Shown here one piece after another: positions 23,626 through 34,340 of a stretch of DNA of 64,000 bases. The stretch is from Agrostemma githago (Eukaryota > Streptophyta > Magnoliopsida > Caryophyllales > Caryophyllaceae): the NCBI GenBank assembly GCA_958450325.1, contig OY288257.1, forward strand, positions 60,527,938 to 60,591,937, read 5' to 3'. The notes below the pieces were generated by a model that did not search any database, had not been told where the DNA came from, and saw only the letters and a program-made list of their open reading frames with translations. A program made the translations under genes and the position numbers. Position 1 is the first letter of the stretch, and each line of letters begins with the position of its first letter.

Positions 23626-24065
23626 TATTTGTGAAATTCTTAATTTTATCTTCATAGTCCATTGCTATTAAGTATTCTTCCTCGGGACAGATATATCTAT
23701 CATATTATTATAACGGATACAATACTCTCCATATTAATCATTTAGGTAGGTAATCATAAAATATCGTTATTTTCAAGGTTGTCTCCTATCATCGCTTTCT
23801 ATCTAAATGTTTAGTATTTGATCATTCATAATTATATTACCGTCACAAATAAAAATTTGTGCATTAGTACAGGTGAGACTTGTGAAATTCATAATTTTCA
23901 AGAAAATTTACAACACCATCATGTATTAACGATATTTTTACAAGTTACCACCATTTAGTTTGTTGTTTACAAATTACCACCTACATTGTTTAGTATATTT
24001 TCAAAATCTCACCGTATTTTATTTCAAAGTCTCATTTAACTTATTTCCGACTCATTAAGTGAATA
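23626..24065. other. Intergenic DNA
   Basis: AT-rich; nothing recognised. Confidence 0.4.
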
Positions 24066-24302
24066 CTGCTTTCGTTCAAGTTGAACCTTCCCTTTTACTT
24101 TTTGCACAAGTTCTAAGAAATCGATGGTTTATTATTAAAGATACAAATGGGTAGAAGTTAAGTATTTGTAGGGGTATTTATGTAAATATGTAAGGTTTAA
24201 AATATTTATTTAATATTAAAATAATGACTAAAATGAAAATGGTTAGATTCGACTTGAACATTCAAAAAAGAATAACGGATTGTTCGACTTGAACGAAGAG
24301 AG
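24066..24302. mobile_element. Diverged Stowaway-like MITE (237 bp)
   Basis: Ends CTGCTTTCGTTCAAGTTGAA and TTCGACTTGAACGAAGAGAG are imperfect inverted repeats, flanked by TA on both sides. Confidence 0.72.
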
Positions 24303-25579
24303 TACATTTTATAATGACAAGAATACCCTTATATTTAGCCATCAAACACTTATTTTACCACTTAACTAAAACAAAAAAACGTTCATTCTAATCATTTATC
24401 ATATCTCAACAATCATTATCATTAATGACGATAATTGTTTTTGATAAATATTTAATTCATCTTAAAAATATGACGGTTATTTTGACGAAGAATTTAGTAG
24501 GTCTTCAATTCTTCATTATGAATGGAGTAGATTTGGATCCATGAGATGAATGTGGGTCGGGTGATTGAGGGAGTGCGGATAGAGGAGGACCGAGGACGTA
24601 AGATACAAAATGGCATGTGGAAAAAGGCAGCGGATCGGAGCCCAGACTCACAGGTTTGCGGCTTGCAGCCTTAATTAATTAATTAATTTGCATGGATTCA
24701 GTCACGGTTATGCTGCAACTCAGTACAACCTATCAACTCACAACCTCACTGTTGCTTAATCAGTACGAGTAATTGTATTATCTCCCGTTATTATTTTTCG
24801 ATTCATTTTGTGAATATTTGTGAGAAATATTTTAATTAAACGGTGCAAAAAATAGTGAATGGAGGAAATACTGGTATACTATACTTATACCAGTTGGTCT
24901 CTCTTGCGACGAATAGCTTAAAACGGGTCAAGTAAATACCATTTGAGAGGATAAAGACAAATGTTTACCTCGTCCCACCAAGCTTAGTTTTGTCTTATCC
25001 CACCTGGTATAAATTTGGCCCATTATGCGTTTGTGACGGATATCTTCGTCACAAACAAGAATTTGTGCACTTATACGAGCACGAAAGTAATAATTAACCC
25101 CTTTAAGTTCATATGAACATGGGGTTATCTTTGCATACGATAAAAATAATTATATATTTATAAAAATGTAGGCAATTTTTACCTATTTTGAGGAAAAAAA
25201 ATATTTAAAAGAATTACACAAATTGAGAATTTGAAATATTAATCTCATAGATTATAGTATAAATTATGAGTATATTCAAACTAATTTAAAAATTCTAAAA
25301 ATTAAGTTAATAAATTATTTAATTGCTTTTCAAATATTACGAGTAATAATTATTCAGTGTACATCGAGTTTATATAATATAATTTATATTGAGAATAAAA
25401 ATTGAATTGAATTTCACTCAAAGTTATGAGGTCTAATTACAACATTTGAAACCTATGAGTTTAATCTCATAATTGCCCAAACTTAAAGGGGTTAATTACC
25501 AGATTCGCAATACTCGTAAAAACTGGTGATTAGCCTCCTCAACATTGATCAATTGTGAGATTAACTCACTGTATATATA
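24303..25579. other. Intergenic AT-rich DNA with a possible small MITE
   Basis: No gene seen. At about 24905-25070 a segment runs from CTTGCGACGAATAG to TTCGTCACAAACAAG, imperfect inverted ends, with GACAAA and TTTGTC inside. A related arrangement (GCGACGAA...GTGACGGAT) is seen at about 58670-58850. Limits are uncertain. Confidence 0.4.
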
Positions 25580-25588
25580 CTCCCTCCT

Positions 25589-25634
<46 letters not shown>

Positions 25635-25866
25635 CTTTCGTCTTTCCTTTTTAGCACTAGTTCAACAATCTTATCTCTTTCCATTTTTGGGTTGTACTTT
25701 AATCAATTTTTTATTCTTCCTTCAATTTTTTATTCTTTACTTTACTCACAAACCCCACCATATTTCTACTTTATACCTCACATTTTCTTACTTTAATCAA
25801 TTCTTTATTCTCATCTTAATTTTTGTGCCAAAAAAAAGAGGGAGGATAAAATCAACTAGGAGGGAG
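25580..25866. mobile_element. Stowaway-like MITE with an expanded poly(T) tract
   Basis: Ends CTCCCTCCTAGTT and AACTAGGAGGGAG are perfect inverted repeats with TA on both sides. A poly(T) run of about 44 bases begins next to the left end. Open frames over it are homopolymer artefacts. Confidence 0.8.
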
Positions 25867-26469
25867 TATTATGTATCTACTACGGAGTACTCCGTATCTA
25901 ATAACTCCATGCTCATGTAAGCCTACAAAACCTGTAAAAAATATTGTGTACCATTGTGTTTTAAGCCTACAAATTAAAACTCGGTTCAAATACAAATCAA
26001 ATATGTAGTAATGACTTTTCATATCCGACAAACTCAAGCAGAATTAAATAATGCCTCAAAAAATTTAAGTGAAACCAAATAATGCTATTAATCTTGATAG
26101 TTCGGCTCAATCAATTGCAGGCCAAGTTATAAGTGTTTTATTTGTAGTATTTAGTTTTTTTTCTTTTCTTTTAATAATATTGGGAAAGTAATTTTTTGAG
26201 TTTGTGGCATGTGGTTTAACATGGAAATATCTTTAGCGTATTCAAAGACTTATTTCACTATTCTTTAACAAAGGTACTATCTCGATCGTAAGCTATTTTA
26301 ACACGAAGTTGTGCAATTGTTTATAAATTTGAATACATAAATAATATTGTGAAATTTGTGTATTAAATGTGCATCAAGTATTAATATAAGAATTTGTTTG
26401 GTTGATATAGGAATTAAGAAGTGCAAAATCACGTGAAATAGTAGTGTACTATTACATGGGAACGAAATA
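25867..26469. other. Intergenic DNA
   Basis: Contains the palindrome TACGGAGTACTCCGTA at about 25881-25896. No gene. Confidence 0.4.
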
Positions 26470-26785
26470 TTCCTTCCGATTATCTGTGTTCTTCCCTATT
26501 TCCTTTTTGGGTTGAGTTTACTTTTCTTCCCTCTTTTTATTTAAGGAAAGTTTTTCACCCCTCACTAATTAATATAATATTCATCTCCCCTACTTTTTCA
26601 CCCCACTTTTTCTCATTTAATATTCTTTTCTCCTACCTTTTCACCCACTTTTTCTCATTTAATTAATATAATATTTATCTCTCTTACTTTTTCATTCCAC
26701 ATTTCATATTTAATTAATATAATACCCCCTCCTTATTTTCTTCCCAAAAAAAAAGGGGAAGAACACAGGTAATCAGAGGGAGTAA
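26470..26785. mobile_element. Stowaway-like MITE (316 bp)
   Basis: Ends TTCCTTCCGATTATCTGTGT and ACACAGGTAATCAGAGGGAG are inverted, flanked by TA. The interior is pyrimidine-rich, with repeated CACCCCACTTTTTCTCATTTAAT-like blocks. Confidence 0.75.
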
Positions 26786-27114
26786 GTTTTTTTTTTTTGT
26801 TTCCCATTAATATTGATTCCCAAAATTGGTTGGTTGCAATATGGCAATGTGGGAAGTGATTTTATGAGAATTCCAAATCATCAAGAGAAAGTAAGGAAAT
26901 CACTTTGTATATTTATGTAAGAAATGTATTTACATTTTCAAAAATTGACAACCAAACAACTTCACATTTTCCAATTTGTTCGAAATTTCAATTCTTATGT
27001 AGTCATGTCTTTGTAATGGTAACCAAATCGTCCCTAAATGTAAATTTTTTTTCTTAATTTCCTTTCAAAAAAAAATATTCCCTCCGTTCCAATGAATTGT
27101 TTGCCTTTCGTTTT

Positions 27115-29100
27115 TTTTTTGAACTCCCAATCGGGATTTACGTATTATTAAGCTTATTAGCCTCAATAAGAGACGCACAGTGTGTTGGAATAGTCCGATC
27201 CCACACCATACGGATACAACCCGTAGCATAATGAGCAAGCTCGTGGGCTACTCGATTATGATTCCGGCTAACAAAAGACCATCCAACCTCATCAAAACAG
27301 CAAAGCAACATCCTAATCTCGTCAAGCACAGCATACATATCACTCCTTCCTCCCCTGTTCAATGCAAGAGCATTCACAACTACCTGGCTATCACTTTCAA
27401 AAATGACCCTCTTGCATTCTCTCCGTCTTGCTTCCGTAACAGCTTCCAATAGCACCTCAGCTTCAGCCACGCAAACCTCTCTAACAGCAGCACACTTACT
27501 CGCCATTGCCCAAAGTACGCTACCACTTGCATCCCTGCAGACTGCACCATATCCCGTTCCACGATTCCGCTCAACCCTGGCATCACAGTTGACTTTAACC
27601 CACCCTGAATCGGGACGAACCCACCCCCGCACCTCTCCTAGCCTTGGATATTCATCCTCACTCGCCATACTCCTCTGCCCAGGTCCGACCACCTCCAACA
27701 GTTCCTTCCTTGCGTCCTGCACACGTAGCAAAGTCGATATGTCACACACCCTTTTAGCCTCAAAGACCCATTGGTTCCTGGCAGCCCACATCGCCCAGCA
27801 GGCCGTCATCATCTCCTCCATCTCAGATTGCGTCATATCCCTCCAACAATCCTCGACCCATTCCCTCGTGGTCCCATGAACCATCTCAAATTTAACATTC
27901 AGGTTCAACCCGTCCCACACACCGCCAACCCATTTGCAATCTTTCACTAAGTGTAGGCACGACTCCATCCCACTCTCACAGATTGGGCATCTCGCATCCT
28001 CAGATCGAATCCGCTTACTAATATTCCCTTTTGTCGGGATTGCCTCGTTGCGCAACTGCCAGAAACAAATTTTAACTCTCGGAGATACATTAGCTTTCCA
28101 TATTCGCCTCCAAAGCCCCTTCTCCAGACTATCATCGGCCGAGCTCGCATCCTCTCTCCGTGTCCCTGTTATAGTCCTGTAAGCAGATCGAACCGAGTAA
28201 TTCCCGTCTTTCTCCGGTACCCAATTCCAGTCATCCTCTCTCCCCCCACGCGGAATCCGCATGTTCAGAATAACATCATGGTCAATAGGCCAGAAAAGCT
28301 GCCTCACCTTTTGCGAATTCCAGCCCGTCCCATCAGCCAAGAAGAGATCTGCCACCACCATTTGTCTGTCCGCTGTAGCATTCTTCGTGATTGGACGACA
28401 ACCAGCAACACCCGAGATCCATGGGTTTACCCACACCCGAGTCCCCAACCCATTCCCCAACCGCTTACAAACTCGACCAAGGACCATATCACGTGCCTCC
28501 ATAATACTCCTCCAAATAAAACTCGGGTTTGTACCTGTAGTTGCATCAGCCAGAGAGCAATTCGCAAAGTATCGAGCCTTTAGAACTCGCACCATAAGGC
28601 TCTGTCTATCGGTCAAGAGACGCCAGACCTGCTTCCCCAACAATGCCAGATTAAACGCATGATAATCTTTAAACCCGAGCCCACCCAGGTCTTTAGGTTT
28701 GCATAGGTTCTTCCAGGCTATCCACGGGATTTTCCTCCTCCCTCCTTCCGAACCCCACCAAAACTGCGAGACCAAAGATCGTAGCTCATCACAGAAATTT
28801 TTCGGTAGACGAAAGACGCTCATAGCATAGGTCGAGATAGATTGGGCTACGGCCTTTATCAAAACCTCTCTCCTTGGCCGCTTTCGACAACAACATTCCC
28901 TTCCAACCTCTGAGTTTTTTGCACAACTTATCTCTGATCAGGCTCGTAATCGCCCTCTTAGACTGCCCCATAACCAAAGGCAACCCCAGGTACTTTCCTG
29001 GTGACTCGACAACCGTCACACCCAAGCACCTAGCCACATCCCTCTTCGTAGACTCCCGCGTACAACTACGAAACGAGGCCGTGGTTTTATTACCCCGTGG
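27115..29100 (-). mobile_element. 5'-truncated L1-type LINE
   Basis: A perfect 15-bp target duplication, TTTGCCTTTCGTTTT, lies at 27100-27114 and 29101-29115. The poly(A) tail is the poly(T) at 27115-27120 on the plus strand. Only about 2 kb of the 3' half remains: the end of reverse transcriptase, a zinc-binding segment and RNase H. The insertion point is inside the Stowaway MITE. Confidence 0.92.
27138..29098 (-). pseudogene. LINE ORF2 C-terminal part (RT end, zf-RVT, RNase H)
   Basis: The first frame (about 29098-28865) reads CLGVTVVESPGKYLGLPL and LRGWKGMLLSKA, the L1 reverse transcriptase thumb region. A frameshift near 28865 leads into a 574-codon frame with IKAVAQSISTYAMSVF and FWWGS, a Cys-His zinc-binding stretch (CPICESGMESCLHLVKDC), and a plant-type RNase H domain (VKVNCDARV, AEAEVLLEAV, ESDSQVVVNAL, VSRNHNRVAHELA). 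It ends at 27138, just before the tail. The long open frame suggests recent insertion, but 5' truncation makes it dead on arrival. Confidence 0.9.
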
Positions 29101-29351
29101 TTTGCCTTTCGTTTTGGTACCAAAGATAAGGGATCCAATGAGGGAGTGACATATGGAGCAAAACACATGAGAATGGTCAAATTGCATATAAAAAACATTC
29201 CTATAATAGAAAGACAAATAATTCATTGAGACGTCCTAATATGGAATAGGCAAACAATTCATTGGGACGGAGGGAATATAGAAATATTACTCAAACTAAT
29301 AGAGAATACTAAAAAGAGAAAACTTAAGTTGATGAAAAACTAAGTACTTAA

Positions 29352-29854
29352 GACCACCCCCATCCATTGGGTCATGGGGGATGGGGGTCACTCTAATGAG
29401 GAATTAGGGTGGCCTTCTCGATTAATTAGCATGACCTCCTCATGTTGAAGGTCATGAGATGACCCTTGAAGTATTTTGATGACCTTCACTTTCTCTCTCT
29501 CTTTTTCTTTCACTCTGCACACTTTTTGTCAGACCCAGCTCTTTCTCTCACTCCTTGCACGTTTTTAATAAACCTCCTCAATATTTAAAAAATAATGATG
29601 TTGGTATCAAAATATTTATAATAATAAATATATGTAAATATAGTGATAGTTGAAAAAAAAAAAGTAGAAGAGAGATATGTGGGGTAGAGAAAGTGAGAGA
29701 TGATTGGGTTGAAAAGTAAAGAATAATTGGGTTGATGACCCAGGTCCATGGTTTTCTGAATGAGAGTGTATAAGATGAGTGAGGGTCAACAAATTGATTA
29801 AAACACTAAAATAGAGATGACCTCTATTAAGGTGATCCTTGGATGGGGATGGTC
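29352..29854. mobile_element. Tourist/Harbinger-like MITE (503 bp)
   Basis: Ends GACCACCCCCATCCATTGG and CCTTGGATGGGGATGGTC are inverted repeats, with TAA duplicated at 29349-29351 and 29855-29857. Confidence 0.8.
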
Positions 29855-30595
29855 TAATCTTGATTAACCTAACGTGACCCACTCTATAATTGATGAATGA
29901 ATGGTGACATTAATTTAGGTTGGAGGAGGTGCGTGGATTAAAGTATAGAGTGCTATAGGGTAGGTAGGCAATGGTTAGTAAGTTAGTTGTTGATGGGAAG
30001 AAGCGACAGAGCGAGGTGATGACTGACGAGACAAAAGATGTGTGCGTACCGTAAAATGGAGTAATACGGAGTGGTACCATACAATACGTGATCTGATGTG
30101 GTAGCGATCAATGCGATTCATATGAACCACATTCTCTCCAAAAACATCTCCACCTTGTGCCTTGTGGTCCCTCTATTCCCGTGTCACCCTTCTCTATGAT
30201 AATCCGTCTGTTCCTATTAATTTCATACGTTTATTTTATATGTGTATATCAATGCATGTACAACTAATTTTATATTCTCTCCTATCCAATCTATATTTTA
30301 CATTAGATTTTTGACAATTTTTAAGAAAGTGAGTAAAAAAAGTAAGGGTATTATTGGTAGATAATGATTTTTCGTTCAAGGAAGGTAAAGTTCTGATTGG
30401 ATGATTCGTTTATCGTAAATCTAAAACTTAAGTTTGATGAAAATATGGGATGGAAGTATATAACTCTATGTAAAACTGGTTTTATGATTTTGAGTGTTAT
30501 CAAAAGGTTTTCGAGTTTTTTTTTGTAAACTTTGTCGAGCTAAATCACATAAATGTTTAAACTCAAACATGAAGTGGTGGTGGTATAATAGAGTA
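29855..30595. other. Intergenic DNA
   Basis: No gene recognised. Confidence 0.4.
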
Positions 30596-30858
30596 TCCCT
30601 CCGTTCATATCCAAAGGATACATATTTCTTTTTGGGACGTTCAAATCCAAATGACTCATTTCTTTTTTAGGACATTTTTTGGACCAACCTACCCTTATTG
30701 TACTAATCTATTTACATCATATGCCATTGTGAAATGACATTTTGGATAATTAAATACTTCATACTAATTTGTTCCTAATTATTATATTTTTAGTATTACT
30801 TTATTACTTTCTTAATCCTTGTACAAAATCAAAACGTATCCTTTAGATATAAAGAAAG
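30596..30858. mobile_element. Stowaway-like MITE (263 bp)
   Basis: Ends TCCCTCCGTTCATATCCAAA and GTATCCTTTAGATATAAAGA are imperfect inverted repeats, flanked by TA. The blocks CCAAAGGATAC and GTATCCTTTAG form the clearest part of the inversion. Confidence 0.65.
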
Positions 30859-32740
30859 TACTATTTTCCAATATTGGATTGGAGGTGTTTGTAGGGGATT
30901 CATTTTCCCTCGAATCAAAATCTCTCTAACATTACAAGGATTTGGAAGGAAACCGAATCCAAACACTTTCATCTCAATCGTCCTCCCCTCTCCTTCCCTT
31001 CCCTTTCCCCTTTCCCTTTCTCTTTCCTCATCTACTACCCCTCCATTTTCCTTCTATTTTGCTATCCCCAACAATGAAAAACGGGGAAAAATAAAACAAA
31101 TTTGTTATTTTCTTGAATTTTTATTTATTATCTCATTTTAATATAATACACCTCACATATATTCATCAAATAGACATAAATAAAAATTGGAGGGGGACTA
31201 TTTTTATTGGCCGGAAATTTTTCATTGTTGGGGATATTATGTGACAATTTTATTTTGGTTGGTTGTTCTTTTAGTATTATATTATAAAAAGATGACCAAT
31301 ATTCTCATATATGGAGTAGTATAAATGAATAAATAAAATCTAGATATTATTGAGAAAATTATCATATGATATACTCCGTATATGTATATCACGTTGCGTT
31401 GTGTTAGTGTCCTCGAATGTCCAGAATTTTAAAATAAAAAGGTAGGCACGAATTGTAAAGCATTGGCCACATATTTTCAATTATTGTACTAGTGTCGATG
31501 TCTAACACAATAATAGAGACGAAAATGCTTACAAGAGTATCCCTACTTAAATTTCGACCACTCTAAAAAGGGTATATCCTTGGTATACCGGGTAGTAGTC
31601 TTACAAATCATTAGACACAAATAATCAATTCCACCTAATAAACTTAAAAATATTACTCCAGTAACATGTCCTTTTTCCATTGGGCGCAACATAAGACACT
31701 TGAAATTATTAATACTATCATACTCTATCATATACACAATACACACATTATTAGACATAAAAACGAACTAGGCAGAAAGAAGATAATAATTGGAAGGTTG
31801 TATCGCGTACAATGCGTGTATGTTGAGGTACATATCAAATCATGATCCTCTTCCAACCCATGACTCTCATACCAAAACCAATCAAGTTTTTCCTTAAAAT
31901 ATATATGTACTTGTAGGACATAGTGAATACTATGGAGGTATTAATTTAATAAAATGTGGCGTATGAGAATTTCATCGTCAAAGGTGAGCGTGTGATTATC
32001 GATTTTTTTAGGTTTACTAAAGAAGTTAAATAACGCAAGGATATAATTATGATTTGTAGGGTAATATGTGTTTGGATCTAATCGCAGTCACCGATGATGC
32101 AATTAGTGGGGGCCACTAGATCAGAACTCGTCCCCCACTCATAGCTAGCGAGTCTTAGACCCATGAGCTCAGGATGACCCTCATCCATATATGGCCCAAA
32201 TAAACCATCACAAACCCTAAGATAAAGGAACTATCAGTACCCAACCAAACACAAAGACAATGGATAATATTTGTGTGTGTCCCTAAAAGAAAGCAATTAT
32301 CTTTAAGGGATAATTGCTCTCTTCTTCTACTCACTTACTAATTAGACGACATCGAATAGACCATCTCGAATTCCCTTATGAGACCCTTGTTTGCTTAGCC
32401 GAAGATTTCAAGTTCGAATCTCCCTTTCCTCTATTGCAATGCAATCATGCGTGATTCATTGAACAAAAAATACTTAATTTATTTAATTTCCTTAATTTTT
32501 TTTATTTCAATCAAATACGAATTTAGTACGGTTACAAATCAAAGCCGATACTTAAAAATTGGAGGCCAAGTAAGGCAGCTATGTATGACTCCTCAATGAG
32601 TCCATGTTTCTATCTTCACGGCTTTACCCACATGTATATGTATCATCATCATCATATACTTGTTGTATATATAATACTACTACTACTAGTCCTATAAATT
32701 ATACACTTGTAGCTACATTTGTGACGCTGTTGTTGGTACT
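30859..32740. other. Intergenic DNA upstream of the LRR gene
   Basis: AT-rich DNA with pyrimidine tracts at about 30980-31030. Frames are short, and no transposon ends were recognised. The last few hundred bases are probably LRR gene promoter. Confidence 0.4.
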
Positions 32741-32748
32741 CGTAGTAG

Positions 32749-32850
32749 TATAAATAAAAGGGGTGTTGAAGCACGCACGCCTCTTGGTTCCTTGGCCGCT
32801 CATACTTGATTCTTCTTCTACTACTACTACTACCTCTCTATTTTCTTCAG
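32749..32850 (+). promoter_or_regulatory. Putative promoter TATA box and 5' UTR exon of the LRR gene
   Basis: A TATA box (TATAAATA, 32749-32756) is followed by a short purine/pyrimidine leader and a consensus donor TTCTTCAG|GTAACA at 32850/32851. This fits a non-coding first exon with a long 5' UTR intron running toward the start codon at 34341. The transcription start is inferred, not seen. Confidence 0.4.
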
Positions 32851-33497
32851 GTAACACCTTCAAACAACCTCCACCACCAAACTACACTACTAACTCTCTT
32901 GCTTCCCTTTCACTTCGTTCCTCCATCACATTAATTATTGTATGTCAATGCAAGGTGTTATTGTATGTTCCAAAGTTCAGTGCTTTCTATCTCTAAATAA
33001 ACTTTCCCATACTTTATTTGTATCCATCATAATTCATGCATATACATGTCTGAAATACATACCCAACTCACAATTCACAAAAACTTTGATTATTGCTAAC
33101 CCTTTTCTTTCTTGCTATCATATATTCTTGTTTAAGACGGATAAATTACGGATCACTCCTATCTAAATAGGAGCGTCTATACATATATATTTGACCCGTT
33201 TTACTCCTACCGTCTTAAGAGAAACCGAGTGGTGTTAGTGGGAATGAGAATTGTAGGTTTTCTTAGCTTAATGGTCCAGAACAAGGGGTGCTTTTAATCT
33301 GTTCAGAAAAACTCTTTAAATTTAATGGGAAACGGCTGTCTTCCCATGTCTGGTTATTTCTCTATCTTCTAGGTATTTAATTAATTACTCTTTGATTGTT
33401 TGATTATATTAATTAATGGAAAATGCTGATCTTGTTGTTGTACTGTATGTAGTAGGTAACCTCTGATTCGTCTGCTTTACTCAATTACTGTATATGC

Positions 33498-33532
<35 letters not shown>

Positions 33533-34340
33533 CATATCTGATCTGTCCCCAATTGTACTTAAACAAAACCTTTTAATGTGCCCTTTCTTTGACAACTAAC
33601 CCTCATTCTTTGTCTTTGATTTGATCCCAATTGTCAAAAAGATCACAGCTTTCTAAAAGTTAATGCTCTTTTTATTGGGTTTTTGGGTGCTGCCTAGCTA
33701 CCAATCATATATCCATCCTTTCAATTCTCGACACAAGTTCGTCATCACACAAACCAACCAACCAACCAACCTCTACGGTTGCTTATTTCCGACCCCCTAG
33801 TCGTCCTTTTTGCTATCGCAATCAAGAGTTCCATTACTTGGTTCTTTAATGTTCTTTAATCTTGATTTGTTTTATAAAAGTGAATCTTCGATTATTATTA
33901 TTTCACCTTAATCCGAACAAAAACATAGCATTGGCTGGTTTTGTTGAGTGGGAGGGAGGGGAGTTTTGTTTGTCTTCTAATTTGTTTGTGTTGATTTTTT
34001 TAAAGGAGTGTGGAGATTTCTAGAGATATCTTGTCTGCATATCACTCTGGCCAAGATTTCAACGACCTCTCCTCAGTGGAGGGTCTATAGTAGTGCTGGG
34101 TTTTCACAAGGCTGCTCCTGCTTTACATTTGTCTGCAAAACATTGGTTTCGCGCTTACCCATCGACTATGGCTAATGGGCCCACAATGTGGTCTTCTTAA
34201 ACTAGTAGAGATGTGAACTTCTTGCCTACTTCTGACTTGTGACTTGTGAGTGAGTGAGTGAGGTTCCATATTTTCAAGTTTTACTACGAGTATTATTTTC
34301 GTGATTTGAGGTATCCTATTTTACGCCAGTTTGTGTAGAC
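32851..34340 (+). other. Probable 5' UTR intron of the LRR gene
   Basis: No coding potential. It holds a foldback element at about 33132-33222 (TTTAAGACGGATAAATTAC to TACCGTCTTAAG, inverted ends) and a perfect (CTG)10 at 33501-33530. Whether the whole stretch is one intron is an inference. Confidence 0.4.

Larger units (their letters stand above)
27078..29276. mobile_element. Stowaway-like MITE split by a LINE
   Basis: The left arm TTCCCTCCGTTCCAATGAAT starts at 27078 and the right arm ends CATTGGGACGGAGGGAA at 29276, with TA on both sides. Removing the LINE (27115-29100) and one 15-bp duplication leaves a MITE of about 200 bp, of the same family as 1301-1476 and 51959-52148. Confidence 0.85.

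Noticed and set aside
25496..25796. Open frames over poly(T)/poly(A)
   Set aside because: Poly-Phe and poly-Lys from a homopolymer inside a MITE.
32340..32450. Possible tRNA (AAGTTCGAATCTCC resembles a B box)
   Set aside because: No A box at the right distance and no cloverleaf could be drawn.
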